From assembly GCA_047602575.1 (NCBI GenBank), contig JASGGY010000001.1, positions 124,001 to 188,000 of the forward strand: 64,000 nt of DNA, written 5' to 3'. Made by a program: the position numbers and the translations under genes. Of this stretch, positions 33,804 through 41,431 are shown one piece after another; position 1 is the stretch's first letter, and the number at the start of each line of letters is the position of its first letter. Source of the DNA: UBA1366 sp047602575. GTDB taxonomy: Bacteria; Bacillota; Clostridia; Oscillospirales; Ruminococcaceae. The notes under the pieces are model-generated. The model saw only the letters and a program-made list of their open reading frames with translations. It was not told the DNA's origin and did not search any database.

Positions 33804-34520
33804 ATGTCAAAATTCTGCACATCCTGCGGCGCAGCCCTATCCGATGATGCCGGCTTCTGCACAAGTTGCGGCGCAAAAACCGCACAAGCTGTCGCACCCC
33901 AGCCCGCTCCCGTGGTTACACCCACCCCTGTTCCCGCCGGCGCAACGGTTGCACAGGGCACACCGCTTGATTCGTTCAAGAAAAAAGTAAAGGAAATCTG
34001 GACAGGTCCTAACCGCAATAAGATCATCGGCATCGCCGCCATCGCTGTGGTTGCGATCATTGTGCTGTGTATTCTGGCAAGTCTTTTGGGCGGCGGCTAT
34101 AAAAAACCCATTGACAATCTGTTCAAGGGAATGGAAAAGGGCGACGAAGACAAATTCTTTTCCGCGTTCCCGAAAGAGGCAGAGGATCAATTTAAATCCT
34201 ACAGCTCGATCCTCGGCTCATCGTCATCGTTCTTGGATTCCATCACCGACGAGCTGGAAGATAAATACGGTGACGACATTAAAATATCCTATAAGGTTAA
34301 AGATAAGGATAAAATGGACAAAGACGATCTTGACGATCTCGAAGATGATTATAAGGATAAATACGATGAGAAAGTTAAAATTACCAAAGGCTATGAGTTG
34401 ACGTTGGATGTTACCATTAAAGGTGACGACGATAAGGATACCGATGATATGGATATCACGGTTCTGAAAATTGACGGCGATTGGTATGTCGATTTCTCGT
34501 CATTCGATGTAATGGACTAA
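33804..34520 (+). CDS. Zinc-ribbon membrane protein 2
   Basis: 238 residues from ATG 33804 after AGGAGGAAAAACT. Same architecture as the preceding gene (ribbon KFCTSCGAALSDDAGFCTSCG, helix about 95-117, GGGYKKPIDNLFKGMEKGD after it). Arose by tandem duplication: ribbon and juxtamembrane parts are close and the linkers differ. Fifty-six bases separate the two, so they are probably co-transcribed. Confidence 0.8.
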   Translation: MSKFCTSCGAALSDDAGFCTSCGAKTAQAVAPQPAPVVTPTPVPAGATVAQGTPLDSFKKKVKEIWTGPNRNKIIGIAAIAVVAIIVLCILASLLGGGYKKPIDNLFKGMEKGDEDKFFSAFPKEAEDQFKSYSSILGSSSSFLDSITDELEDKYGDDIKISYKVKDKDKMDKDDLDDLEDDYKDKYDEKVKITKGYELTLDVTIKGDDDKDTDDMDITVLKIDGDWYVDFSSFDVMD

Positions 34521-34599
34521 ACCGGAACTAGGCAATTAACAAAATTCTCAATTCGTTTAAATCTAATACATACCCATGCGCTATAATACACTTAACAGG

Positions 34600-34746
34600 T
34601 ATAATTTGCGACCGCAGAAGATTTGTTCTGACGCGCCCGCACAATCGATGAAACACTGAACCGCAAGATTCGTTCTGACGGGAAAGGCTGCGCTAAGGGA
34701 TTACTGTAAGCAAAGGCTTTCCGCGTTGCGGAGAGCCTTTTTTGCG
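34600..34746 (+). promoter_or_regulatory. Candidate structured leader before the hydrogenase-maturation genes
   Basis: A 150-base region with TATAAT at 34582 and 34600. It holds two near-identical segments, CCGCAGAAGATTTGTTCTG.. (34612-34633) and CCGCAAGATTCGTTCTGACG (34661-34680). It ends in an intrinsic terminator (AGGCTTTCCGC / GCGGAGAGCCT, then TTTTTT, 34713-34743). AAAGGCT also occurs at 34684 and could pair with the same terminator arm, so two exclusive folds are possible. It matches no riboswitch class I know. No clear -35. Confidence 0.5.
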
Positions 34747-34775
34747 TTTAAAACAAATAGGAAGGGAAGTCCTCT

Positions 34776-35021
34776 ATGGAAAATCGGATTGCACTCATCG
34801 GAATCATCGTCGAAAACTACGATTCCGCGCAGCAACTCAACGAAATCCTGCACCAGTTTGGGCAATACATCATCGGGCGCATGGGCGTGCCTTATGAAAA
34901 GCGTAAAATCCAGATAATCAGCGTGGCGGTTGACGCGCCGCAGACAATCATCAGCACCCTTTCCGGCAAGCTCGGAATGCTTCCCGGTGTGACGACCAAA
35001 ACAGTGTATTCCAAACAATAG
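34776..35021 (+). CDS. Iron-only hydrogenase system regulator (TM1266 type)
   Basis: 81 residues, ACT-like small protein (ENRIALIGIIVENYDSAQQL, GVTTKTVYSKQ). The family is found beside hydEFG genes and named a putative regulator from context. Followed by hydE after 17 bases. Confidence 0.85.
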   Translation: MENRIALIGIIVENYDSAQQLNEILHQFGQYIIGRMGVPYEKRKIQIISVAVDAPQTIISTLSGKLGMLPGVTTKTVYSKQ

Positions 35022-35038
35022 CCAAAGGAGGGCAAACG

Positions 35039-36133
35039 ATGGAGCAGATTTCCCAAACGGTTCTGACGGCATACATCGACCGGCTCGAACGTGAGCGTAC
35101 CCTCACCGCCGATGAATTTTCGGCACTGGTGGAATTCCACACCCCCGCTTTGGCGGAATATGTCGCACAAAAAGCCCGCACCCTGCGCGCGCAATACTAC
35201 GACAACGATGTTTATATGCGCGGGCTGATTGAGTTCACCAATTACTGTAAAAACGACTGCTTTTATTGCGGCATCCGCCGGAGCAACACCGCTGCCGAGC
35301 GGTACAGGCTGACAAAGGACGACATCCTCGCCTGTGCGGCGGAAGGCTATCAGCTGGGCTTCCGGACGTTCGTTTTGCAGGGCGGTGAAGATCCCTTTTT
35401 CACCGATGAGCGGCTAACGGAAATTGTTTCGGCGCTCAAAGCGGCTTACCCCGACTGCGCGGTGACGCTTTCCGTGGGGGAACGCAGCTTTGAAAGCTAT
35501 AAAAAGCTGTATGACGCGGGGGCTGACCGGTATTTGCTGCGCCACGAAACCGCCGACGAGGCGCATTACGCAACGCTTCATCCCGCAGAACTGACGCTCG
35601 AAAACCGCAAGCGCTGTTTGTTTGATTTAAAGAAAATCGGCTTTGAAGTCGGAACGGGCTTTATGGTTGGCTCGCCGCACCAGACCCCGCAGACCATCGC
35701 CAAGGATCTGCTGTTTCTGCGGGAGCTTTTGCCCCAGATGGTGGGCATCGGGCCGTTCATCCCGCACGCGGACACGCCGCTGAAAAGCCATCCCGCCGGA
35801 AGTGCGCAGCTGACGACATTTTTGCTCTCGCTCATCCGGATTATGCTGCCAAACGTCCTGCTCCCCGCCACCACTGCGCTCGGCACAATCGACCCCGCCG
35901 GGCGGGAAAAGGGCATTCTCTCCGGCGCAAATGTCGTGATGCCAAACCTCTCCCCCGTCGCGGTGCGGAAAAAATATATGCTCTACGACAATAAAATCTG
36001 CACCGGCGACGAGGCGGCGGAGTGCCGCTTCTGTATGCAGCGCAGGGTGGAGTCCATCGGCTATAAAATCGCCGTCTGTCGGGGGGATTGGAAGTCAGAA
36101 GTCAGAAGCCAGAAGTCAGAGGTCAGAAGATGA
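35039..36133 (+). CDS. hydE: [FeFe] hydrogenase H-cluster radical SAM maturase HydE
   Basis: 364 residues. Radical SAM cluster Cys70, Cys74, Cys77 in NYCKNDCFYCG. Helps build the dithiomethylamine bridge of the H-cluster with HydF and HydG. The last 14 residues (WKSEVRSQKSEVRR) are encoded by a heptamer repeat array, so the original C-terminus was replaced or extended by repeat sequence. Confidence 0.93.
   Translation: MEQISQTVLTAYIDRLERERTLTADEFSALVEFHTPALAEYVAQKARTLRAQYYDNDVYMRGLIEFTNYCKNDCFYCGIRRSNTAAERYRLTKDDILACAAEGYQLGFRTFVLQGGEDPFFTDERLTEIVSALKAAYPDCAVTLSVGERSFESYKKLYDAGADRYLLRHETADEAHYATLHPAELTLENRKRCLFDLKKIGFEVGTGFMVGSPHQTPQTIAKDLLFLRELLPQMVGIGPFIPHADTPLKSHPAGSAQLTTFLLSLIRIMLPNVLLPATTALGTIDPAGREKGILSGANVVMPNLSPVAVRKKYMLYDNKICTGDEAAECRFCMQRRVESIGYKIAVCRGDWKSEVRSQKSEVRR
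36091..36129 (+). repeat. Heptamer array inside the hydE 3' end
   Basis: Five to six GTCAGAA / GCCAGAA / GTCAGAG units; codes for the HydE tail and ends 28 bases before the next start. Confidence 0.8.
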
Positions 36134-36156
36134 TGCGGCAAGATAGCGAGGGACGG

Positions 36157-36981
36157 ATGAAAACCTTATATGTAACGGATTTGGACGGAACGCTTTTAAA
36201 GAGCGATGAGATGATTTCGGAATTCAGCCTGCAAGTAATCAACAAGCTTACTGCGTCCGGCACACTGTTTTCCTACGCGACCGCGCGCTCGCTGTCATCG
36301 GCGGTGGTTGTCACGAAAGGGCTGGAGCTGAATGTTCCGGTTGTGATATACAACGGCGTTTTTCTTGTTAATCCCAAGACGGGGGAACAGATGGCGGAAA
36401 ACACGTTCTGCGCGGACGAAATGAAAGAGGTTGTGCAATTTTTGACCGAACAGGAAATTTCCCCGCTTGTATATTCCTTTGTGAACGGTGAGGAAAAGGT
36501 ATCGTGGCTTGCCGGAAGTGAGAACGAAGGCATGCGTCATTACCTATCCAACCGCAGGGGCGACCGCAGGCTGCGGGAGATTTCCGACCGCAAGGAGCTG
36601 TACGCAGGCGAGGTGTTCTATTTCACCTGTATCGGAACAAAAGAACGGCTTGCACCTGTTTATGCGCGGTTTCGGAACGATCCGCATTACAATGTGATTT
36701 TCCAGCAGGAGCTTTACAGAAATGAGTTTTGGTGTGAAATGATGCCAAAAAATGCGACAAAAGCGAATGCCTTGCTTCAACTGAAAAAAATATTGGGGTG
36801 CGATCGGCTTGTGACCTTTGGCGACCGCATCAATGACTTGCCGATGTTTGAGATTTCTGACGAATGCTACGCGGTGGAAAATGCTGTTTCAGAACTGAAA
36901 GAAAAAGCCACCGGAATCATCCGCTCAAACGATGCGGATGGTGTTGCGCGGTGGATGGAGGCAGAGGTTCGTAGGCAGTAG
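36157..36981 (+). CDS. HAD-superfamily phosphatase, Cof type (IIB)
   Basis: 274 residues from ATG 36157 (MKTLYVTDLDGTLLKSDE). The DxDGT motif supplies the nucleophile and acid Asp. FGDRINDLPMFE is motif IV. The cap between is of the C2B kind. It sits between hydE and hydG on the same strand; a role in H-cluster assembly is not known. Substrates are usually sugar phosphates. Confidence 0.85.
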   Translation: MKTLYVTDLDGTLLKSDEMISEFSLQVINKLTASGTLFSYATARSLSSAVVVTKGLELNVPVVIYNGVFLVNPKTGEQMAENTFCADEMKEVVQFLTEQEISPLVYSFVNGEEKVSWLAGSENEGMRHYLSNRRGDRRLREISDRKELYAGEVFYFTCIGTKERLAPVYARFRNDPHYNVIFQQELYRNEFWCEMMPKNATKANALLQLKKILGCDRLVTFGDRINDLPMFEISDECYAVENAVSELKEKATGIIRSNDADGVARWMEAEVRRQ

Positions 36982-37038
36982 GAGCATTTGTATGTGAACG
37001 GTAAGGACGATTCCCCGCTGTTTAGCAAGGAGTGAACT

Positions 37039-37665
37039 ATGTATAGATTATTCAAAGGCGCAGACTGGCTTTTTTTCGATATCGGCTCAACGCTTGTGGA
37101 CGAGAGCGAAGCATATACCCGCAGGCTGCGGGAAGCAATTCGGCACACAGACATTACATATGAACAAATCTCAGGAAAAGCGGAGGAGTTTTACCGCGAG
37201 AATAAAAAGGGGGATCTGGAAGCGCTTGCGTTTTTCGGTCTTGCGAAACCGCCTTGGTATAAAGAAGAGGAGCGGCTTTATCCCGACACCGCCGCGGTGC
37301 TGGAAAACTTGCACAAGCGCTATAAAATCGGCGTGATTGCCAACCAGTCTGCCGGAAGCGTCGAACGCCTGCACGGGTTCGGGATTGGCGGGCTGATTGA
37401 TCTTGTGATTGCTTCCGCAGAGGAAGGCATGGCAAAGCCCGATCCACGCATCTTCCGGCTTGCCCTAGAACGCGCCCACTGCCCGCCGGAACGCGCCGTC
37501 ATGATCGGTGACCGGTTGGACAATGATATTTATCCGGCGAAAGCCCTTGGAATGAAAACGGTGTGGGTGAAGCAGGGCTTTGCGCGGTTCAGTTCGCCGT
37601 CAACGGCGGAATACACCGCCGATTTTACGGCGGAAAGCTTGACGGAATTGCTTGCACTGGAATGA
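37039..37665 (+). CDS. HAD-superfamily hydrolase, subfamily IA
   Basis: 208 residues. Motif I is FFDIGSTLVD: Asp nucleophile kept, but the second Asp position is Gly-Ser rather than D-G-T, as in some IA members. Motif II VIANQS, Lys in AKPDPRIF, motif IV MIGDRLDNDI. Second HAD gene inserted in the hyd cluster; substrate unknown. Confidence 0.83.
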   Translation: MYRLFKGADWLFFDIGSTLVDESEAYTRRLREAIRHTDITYEQISGKAEEFYRENKKGDLEALAFFGLAKPPWYKEEERLYPDTAAVLENLHKRYKIGVIANQSAGSVERLHGFGIGGLIDLVIASAEEGMAKPDPRIFRLALERAHCPPERAVMIGDRLDNDIYPAKALGMKTVWVKQGFARFSSPSTAEYTADFTAESLTELLALE

Positions 37666-37760
37666 AAAATTTGCATTACATGACGGGTGAGGGTATTCAA
37701 TATGGCAATCAGCATCCGGTGAAAAATCCGGAGGTTCAAATAAGAAAGGGATGCATTGGT

Positions 37761-39179
37761 ATGTACGATGTAAAATCACCCCGCGCGGCGGAGTTTATCA
37801 GCGATGAGGAGGTGCTGGACACGCTGGATTACGCGTGGAAAAACCGACACAACGACGAACTGGTCTGTCAGATTATCGAGAAAGCAAGGCTGCGCAAGGG
37901 CTTGAGCCACCGGGAAGCGGCGGTGCTGCTCGACTGCGATATTCCGGCGCGCAACGAGGAGATTTTTGCGCTTGCCGAGCAGATCAAGAAAGACTTTTAC
38001 GGCAACCGCATTGTCATGTTCGCGCCGCTTTATCTCTCGAATTATTGCGTCAACGGCTGTGTGTACTGCCCGTATCATCTGAAAAACAAAACCATCTGCC
38101 GCAAAAAGCTCACGCAGGAGGAAATTGAAAAGGAAGTCATCGCCTTGCAGGACATGGGGCATAAGCGCCTCGCGCTCGAAACGGGCGAAGATCCGGTCAT
38201 CAACCCCATTGAGTATGTGCTGGAAAGCATTAAAACCATCTATGGCATCAAGCACAAAAACGGCGCGATCCGCCGTGTCAATGTCAACATCGCCGCGACC
38301 ACGGTGGAGAATTACACCAAACTGCGCGATGCTGGCATCGGCACGTACATCCTTTTTCAGGAAACCTATAACAAGGAAACCTATGAGAAGCTCCATCCGA
38401 CCGGCCCCAAGCACAACTATGCCTACCACACCGAGGCCATGGACAGAGCCATGCAGGGCGGCATCGACGACGTGGGCTGCGGCGTGCTGTTCGGGCTGGA
38501 ATTGTACCGCTATGACTTCACGGCGCTGCTCATGCACGCGGAGCATCTTGAAGCCGCGTTCGGCGTCGGCCCGCATACCATCAGTGTGCCGCGCATCCGC
38601 AGCGCCGACGACATTGACGCGGATACCTTTGATAACGGAATTAACGACGATATTTTCGCAAAAATCATCGCCTGCATCCGCGTCGCCGTGCCTTATACCG
38701 GCATGATTGTGTCCACCAGAGAAAGCCAGAAGTGCCGCGAGCGCGTGCTGCGGCTGGGCGTTTCCCAGATCAGCGGCGGCTCGAAAACCAGCGTGGGCGG
38801 TTATGCCGAACCGGAAATTCCGGAAGAGAATTCTCAGCAGTTTGACGTTGCCGACACGCGTACCCTTGACGAGATTGTCAACTGGCTCATGCGCATGGGC
38901 TATATCCCGAGCTTCTGCACCGCCTGCTACCGCGAGGGAAGAACAGGCGACCGCTTTATGAGCCTGTTGAAATCCGGTCAGATTCAGAACTGCTGTCACC
39001 CGAACGCGCTGATGACACTGCTGGAATACTTAGAAGACTACGCGTCAGACGACACGAAACGTATCGGCAGCGAAATGATCCTTAACGAAATCGGTAATGT
39101 GCCCAACGAGAAGGTGCGCAGGATCGTGACGGAGAACATCGAGAAAATCCGCGGCGGGCAAAGAGATTTCAGATTTTAG
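37761..39179 (+). CDS. hydG: [FeFe] hydrogenase H-cluster radical SAM maturase HydG
   Basis: 472 residues from ATG 37761 (GAAAGGG upstream). A radical SAM tyrosine lyase that produces CO and cyanide ligands. Cys96, Cys100, Cys103 in NYCVNGCVYC, and the C-terminal second-cluster motif CTACYREGRTGDRFM. The longer open frame upstream overlaps the HAD gene and is rejected. Confidence 0.95.
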   Translation: MYDVKSPRAAEFISDEEVLDTLDYAWKNRHNDELVCQIIEKARLRKGLSHREAAVLLDCDIPARNEEIFALAEQIKKDFYGNRIVMFAPLYLSNYCVNGCVYCPYHLKNKTICRKKLTQEEIEKEVIALQDMGHKRLALETGEDPVINPIEYVLESIKTIYGIKHKNGAIRRVNVNIAATTVENYTKLRDAGIGTYILFQETYNKETYEKLHPTGPKHNYAYHTEAMDRAMQGGIDDVGCGVLFGLELYRYDFTALLMHAEHLEAAFGVGPHTISVPRIRSADDIDADTFDNGINDDIFAKIIACIRVAVPYTGMIVSTRESQKCRERVLRLGVSQISGGSKTSVGGYAEPEIPEENSQQFDVADTRTLDEIVNWLMRMGYIPSFCTACYREGRTGDRFMSLLKSGQIQNCCHPNALMTLLEYLEDYASDDTKRIGSEMILNEIGNVPNEKVRRIVTENIEKIRGGQRDFRF

Positions 39180-39299
39180 GCTGTTAGGGGTTAGGAAACA
39201 AGGATTGGGAGGAGAAGGTTGCTCAACTTCTCCCATTTCACAAACCAAACCATATAGCGTCACAAGGAGTCAACGCGCCCGCCATCCCGTTGAGAACAT

Positions 39300-39405
39300 C
39301 TCACTACAACGCGCGCAACGGGTTTCCAAAGGGGGCATGCCCCCTTTGGTGGGAGAGTCAAGAGGGGGCAAAGCCCCCTTTTGTGGGGTCAGGGGTGAAG
39401 CCCCT
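39300..39405 (-). repeat. Dispersed multi-palindrome element, copy 4
   Basis: Contains the perfect palindrome AAAGGGGGCATGCCCCCTTT and GGGGGCAAAGCCCCC, reading in the minus direction. Bases 39180-39299 resemble the region before the copy at 50695 (AACGCGCGCAA). Confidence 0.75.
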
Positions 39406-39435
39406 GCATAAGAGGCAACAAAAGGAGGAAAATAA

Positions 39436-40641
39436 ATGGGGATGAATGAAACGCCGGCGGGGGAGCGCGTGCACATCGGGCTGTTCGGGCGGCGCAATGC
39501 GGGGAAGTCAAGCTTAATTAACGCGCTGACCGGGCAGGCGCTTTCCATCGTGTCCGATGTGGCGGGAACGACGACAGACCCCGTGTATAAAGCCATGGAG
39601 CTGCTGCCGCTCGGACCTGTGATGCTCATCGACACGGCGGGGCTGGACGAGCTGGGCGAGCTGGGCGGGCTTCGCGTGAAAAAAACGCTGCAGGTGCTCA
39701 ATAAAACCGACGTGGCGGTGGTGGTCTGTGACGCGCGGGAGGGAATTACCGCGGACGACCAAATGATCATTGACCGATGCAGGGCAAAAAAAATTCCGCT
39801 TGTGATTGTGATGAACAAGATTGATCTGGCGAGCGGAATTCCCGCGCGGCAGGATGCGGACGCGGTGTTTGTCAGCGCCGCGACGGGCGAGAACATCGCC
39901 GCGCTGAAGGAGAAAATCGCACAGTCTGTCAAAGCCTCCGACGAAAAGTTGCGGCTGGTGGCGGATCTGGTTGCGCCGTCGGACTTTGTGGTGCTGGTTG
40001 TGCCGATTGACAAGGCGGCGCCCAAGGGCAGGTTGATTCTGCCCCAGCAGCAAACCATTCGCGACCTGCTGGAAGCCGACGCGGTGTCGGTTGTGGTGAA
40101 AGAATACGAGCTGCGCGACACGCTGATGACGCTCGGGAAAAAGCCGAGGCTCGTCATCACCGACAGCCAGGTGTTCGCGAAGGTGTCCGCGGACACGCCG
40201 CAGGACATCCCGCTGACGTCGTTTTCGATCCTTTTTGCGCGGTATAAGGGCATGCTGGAGGAGGCGGTGCGCGGGGCGCAGGCGCTTGATACGCTCACCG
40301 ACGGCGACCGAGTGCTGATTGCGGAGGGCTGTACGCACCACCGCCAGTGCGACGACATCGGCACGGTGAAGCTCCCCCGCTGGATCGGGCAGCACACGGG
40401 CAAAAAGCTTGATTTTACGTTCACAAGCGGCGGGGAATTCCCCGACGATCTGTCGTCTTACAAGCTCGTTGTTCACTGCGGCGGCTGTATGCTGGGCGAC
40501 CGCGAGGTGAAATTCCGCACAAAATGCGCCGCCGAGCAGAACATCCCCATCACCAATTACGGCATCGCCATCGCCCATATGCAGGGCATTCTAAAACGCA
40601 GCGTCGCCGTTTTCCCCCACATCGCAGCAATGTTGCCTTAG
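39436..40641 (+). CDS. hydF: [FeFe] hydrogenase H-cluster maturation GTPase HydF
   Basis: 401 residues. N-terminal GTPase with P-loop GRRNAGKS (18-25), DTAG and NKID, then a dimerisation domain and a C-terminal cluster domain with CTHHRQC and HCGGC ligands. Scaffold on which the 2Fe subcluster is assembled. AGGAGG lies 7 bases before ATG 39436. No hydrogenase structural gene is in the window. Confidence 0.95.
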   Translation: MGMNETPAGERVHIGLFGRRNAGKSSLINALTGQALSIVSDVAGTTTDPVYKAMELLPLGPVMLIDTAGLDELGELGGLRVKKTLQVLNKTDVAVVVCDAREGITADDQMIIDRCRAKKIPLVIVMNKIDLASGIPARQDADAVFVSAATGENIAALKEKIAQSVKASDEKLRLVADLVAPSDFVVLVVPIDKAAPKGRLILPQQQTIRDLLEADAVSVVVKEYELRDTLMTLGKKPRLVITDSQVFAKVSADTPQDIPLTSFSILFARYKGMLEEAVRGAQALDTLTDGDRVLIAEGCTHHRQCDDIGTVKLPRWIGQHTGKKLDFTFTSGGEFPDDLSSYKLVVHCGGCMLGDREVKFRTKCAAEQNIPITNYGIAIAHMQGILKRSVAVFPHIAAMLP

Positions 40642-40644
40642 ATA

Positions 40645-40870
40645 AAACCTATGTCAGGGGGCGCCGCCCCCCGACACCCCCTGCCAAAGGGGGCGTTGCC
40701 CCCTCTGGACTCCCTCACCAAAGGGGGCATGCCCCCTTTGGAAACCCGTCGTTTCAGGGATTATACTTTGTTTTGCTTAACAGATTTGTATTATCGCTGC
40801 TACTTTGTGAATCTATCGGGGCGCTCGAAAAGGAAGCAAATACTTTGCTCTCAAGAAGAACTGGTTATCG
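40645..40870 (+). repeat. Dispersed multi-palindrome element, copy 5 (long form)
   Basis: Three palindromes (GGGGGCGCCGCCCCC, GGGGGCGTTGCCCCC, AAAGGGGGCATGCCCCCTTT), GGAAACCCGTCG and an AT-rich tail with CGCTCGAAAA. The tail matches 58930-59045 closely. The rest of the gap to trxA holds degenerate heptamer units (40911-40940) and a TATACT at 40981 without a clear -35. Confidence 0.78.
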
Positions 40871-41035
40871 CAGCAATTTTTCAATTTTTCAACAATCTGC
40901 CCTCCCAATTTCTAACGTCCAACCTCTAACATCTAACTTCAAAACGTGACTTCATCACGGTAAGAACGGAAAAAACAGGGTATACTAAACGCATAACAGT
41001 TCCGGAACTGCCGGACAAAGAAAGGAAGATGCTTT

Positions 41036-41347
41036 ATGGCGGCAATCACCATTACAAACAACAATTTTGAATCCGAGGTGCTTTATTCTGACAAGCCGGT
41101 GCTCCTTGATTTCTGGGCAAGCTGGTGCGGACCGTGCAGAATGCTTTCCCCCGTGGTGGAGGAAATCGCGGATGAAACCGACGCGGTAAAAGTAGGCAAG
41201 GTGAACGTGGACGAAGAACCGGAGCTTGCGCGGCAGTTTCAGGTAATGAGCATCCCGACACTCGTCGTGTTCAAGGACGGCAAGGTGGTCAACACCGCAA
41301 TCGGTGTCAAGCCCAAGAGTGCGATTCAGGATATGATCAACGTCTGA
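41036..41347 (+). CDS. trxA: Thioredoxin
   Basis: 103 residues. Active site WCGPC (Cys31, Cys34), cis-Pro in MSIPTLVVFKDG. A general cytoplasmic disulfide reductant. Eighty-four bases before the sulfur-transfer fusion gene and possibly co-transcribed with it. GAAAGGAAG lies upstream of the start. Confidence 0.95.
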   Translation: MAAITITNNNFESEVLYSDKPVLLDFWASWCGPCRMLSPVVEEIADETDAVKVGKVNVDEEPELARQFQVMSIPTLVVFKDGKVVNTAIGVKPKSAIQDMINV

Positions 41348-41431
41348 CCGGCGCGGACGGCTTTCGCAAGGGAAATTCCCGGCAGCGGAAGCCGTTTTCT
41401 ATTTTCGGAAAATGAAAGGGAGGGTTATCGG

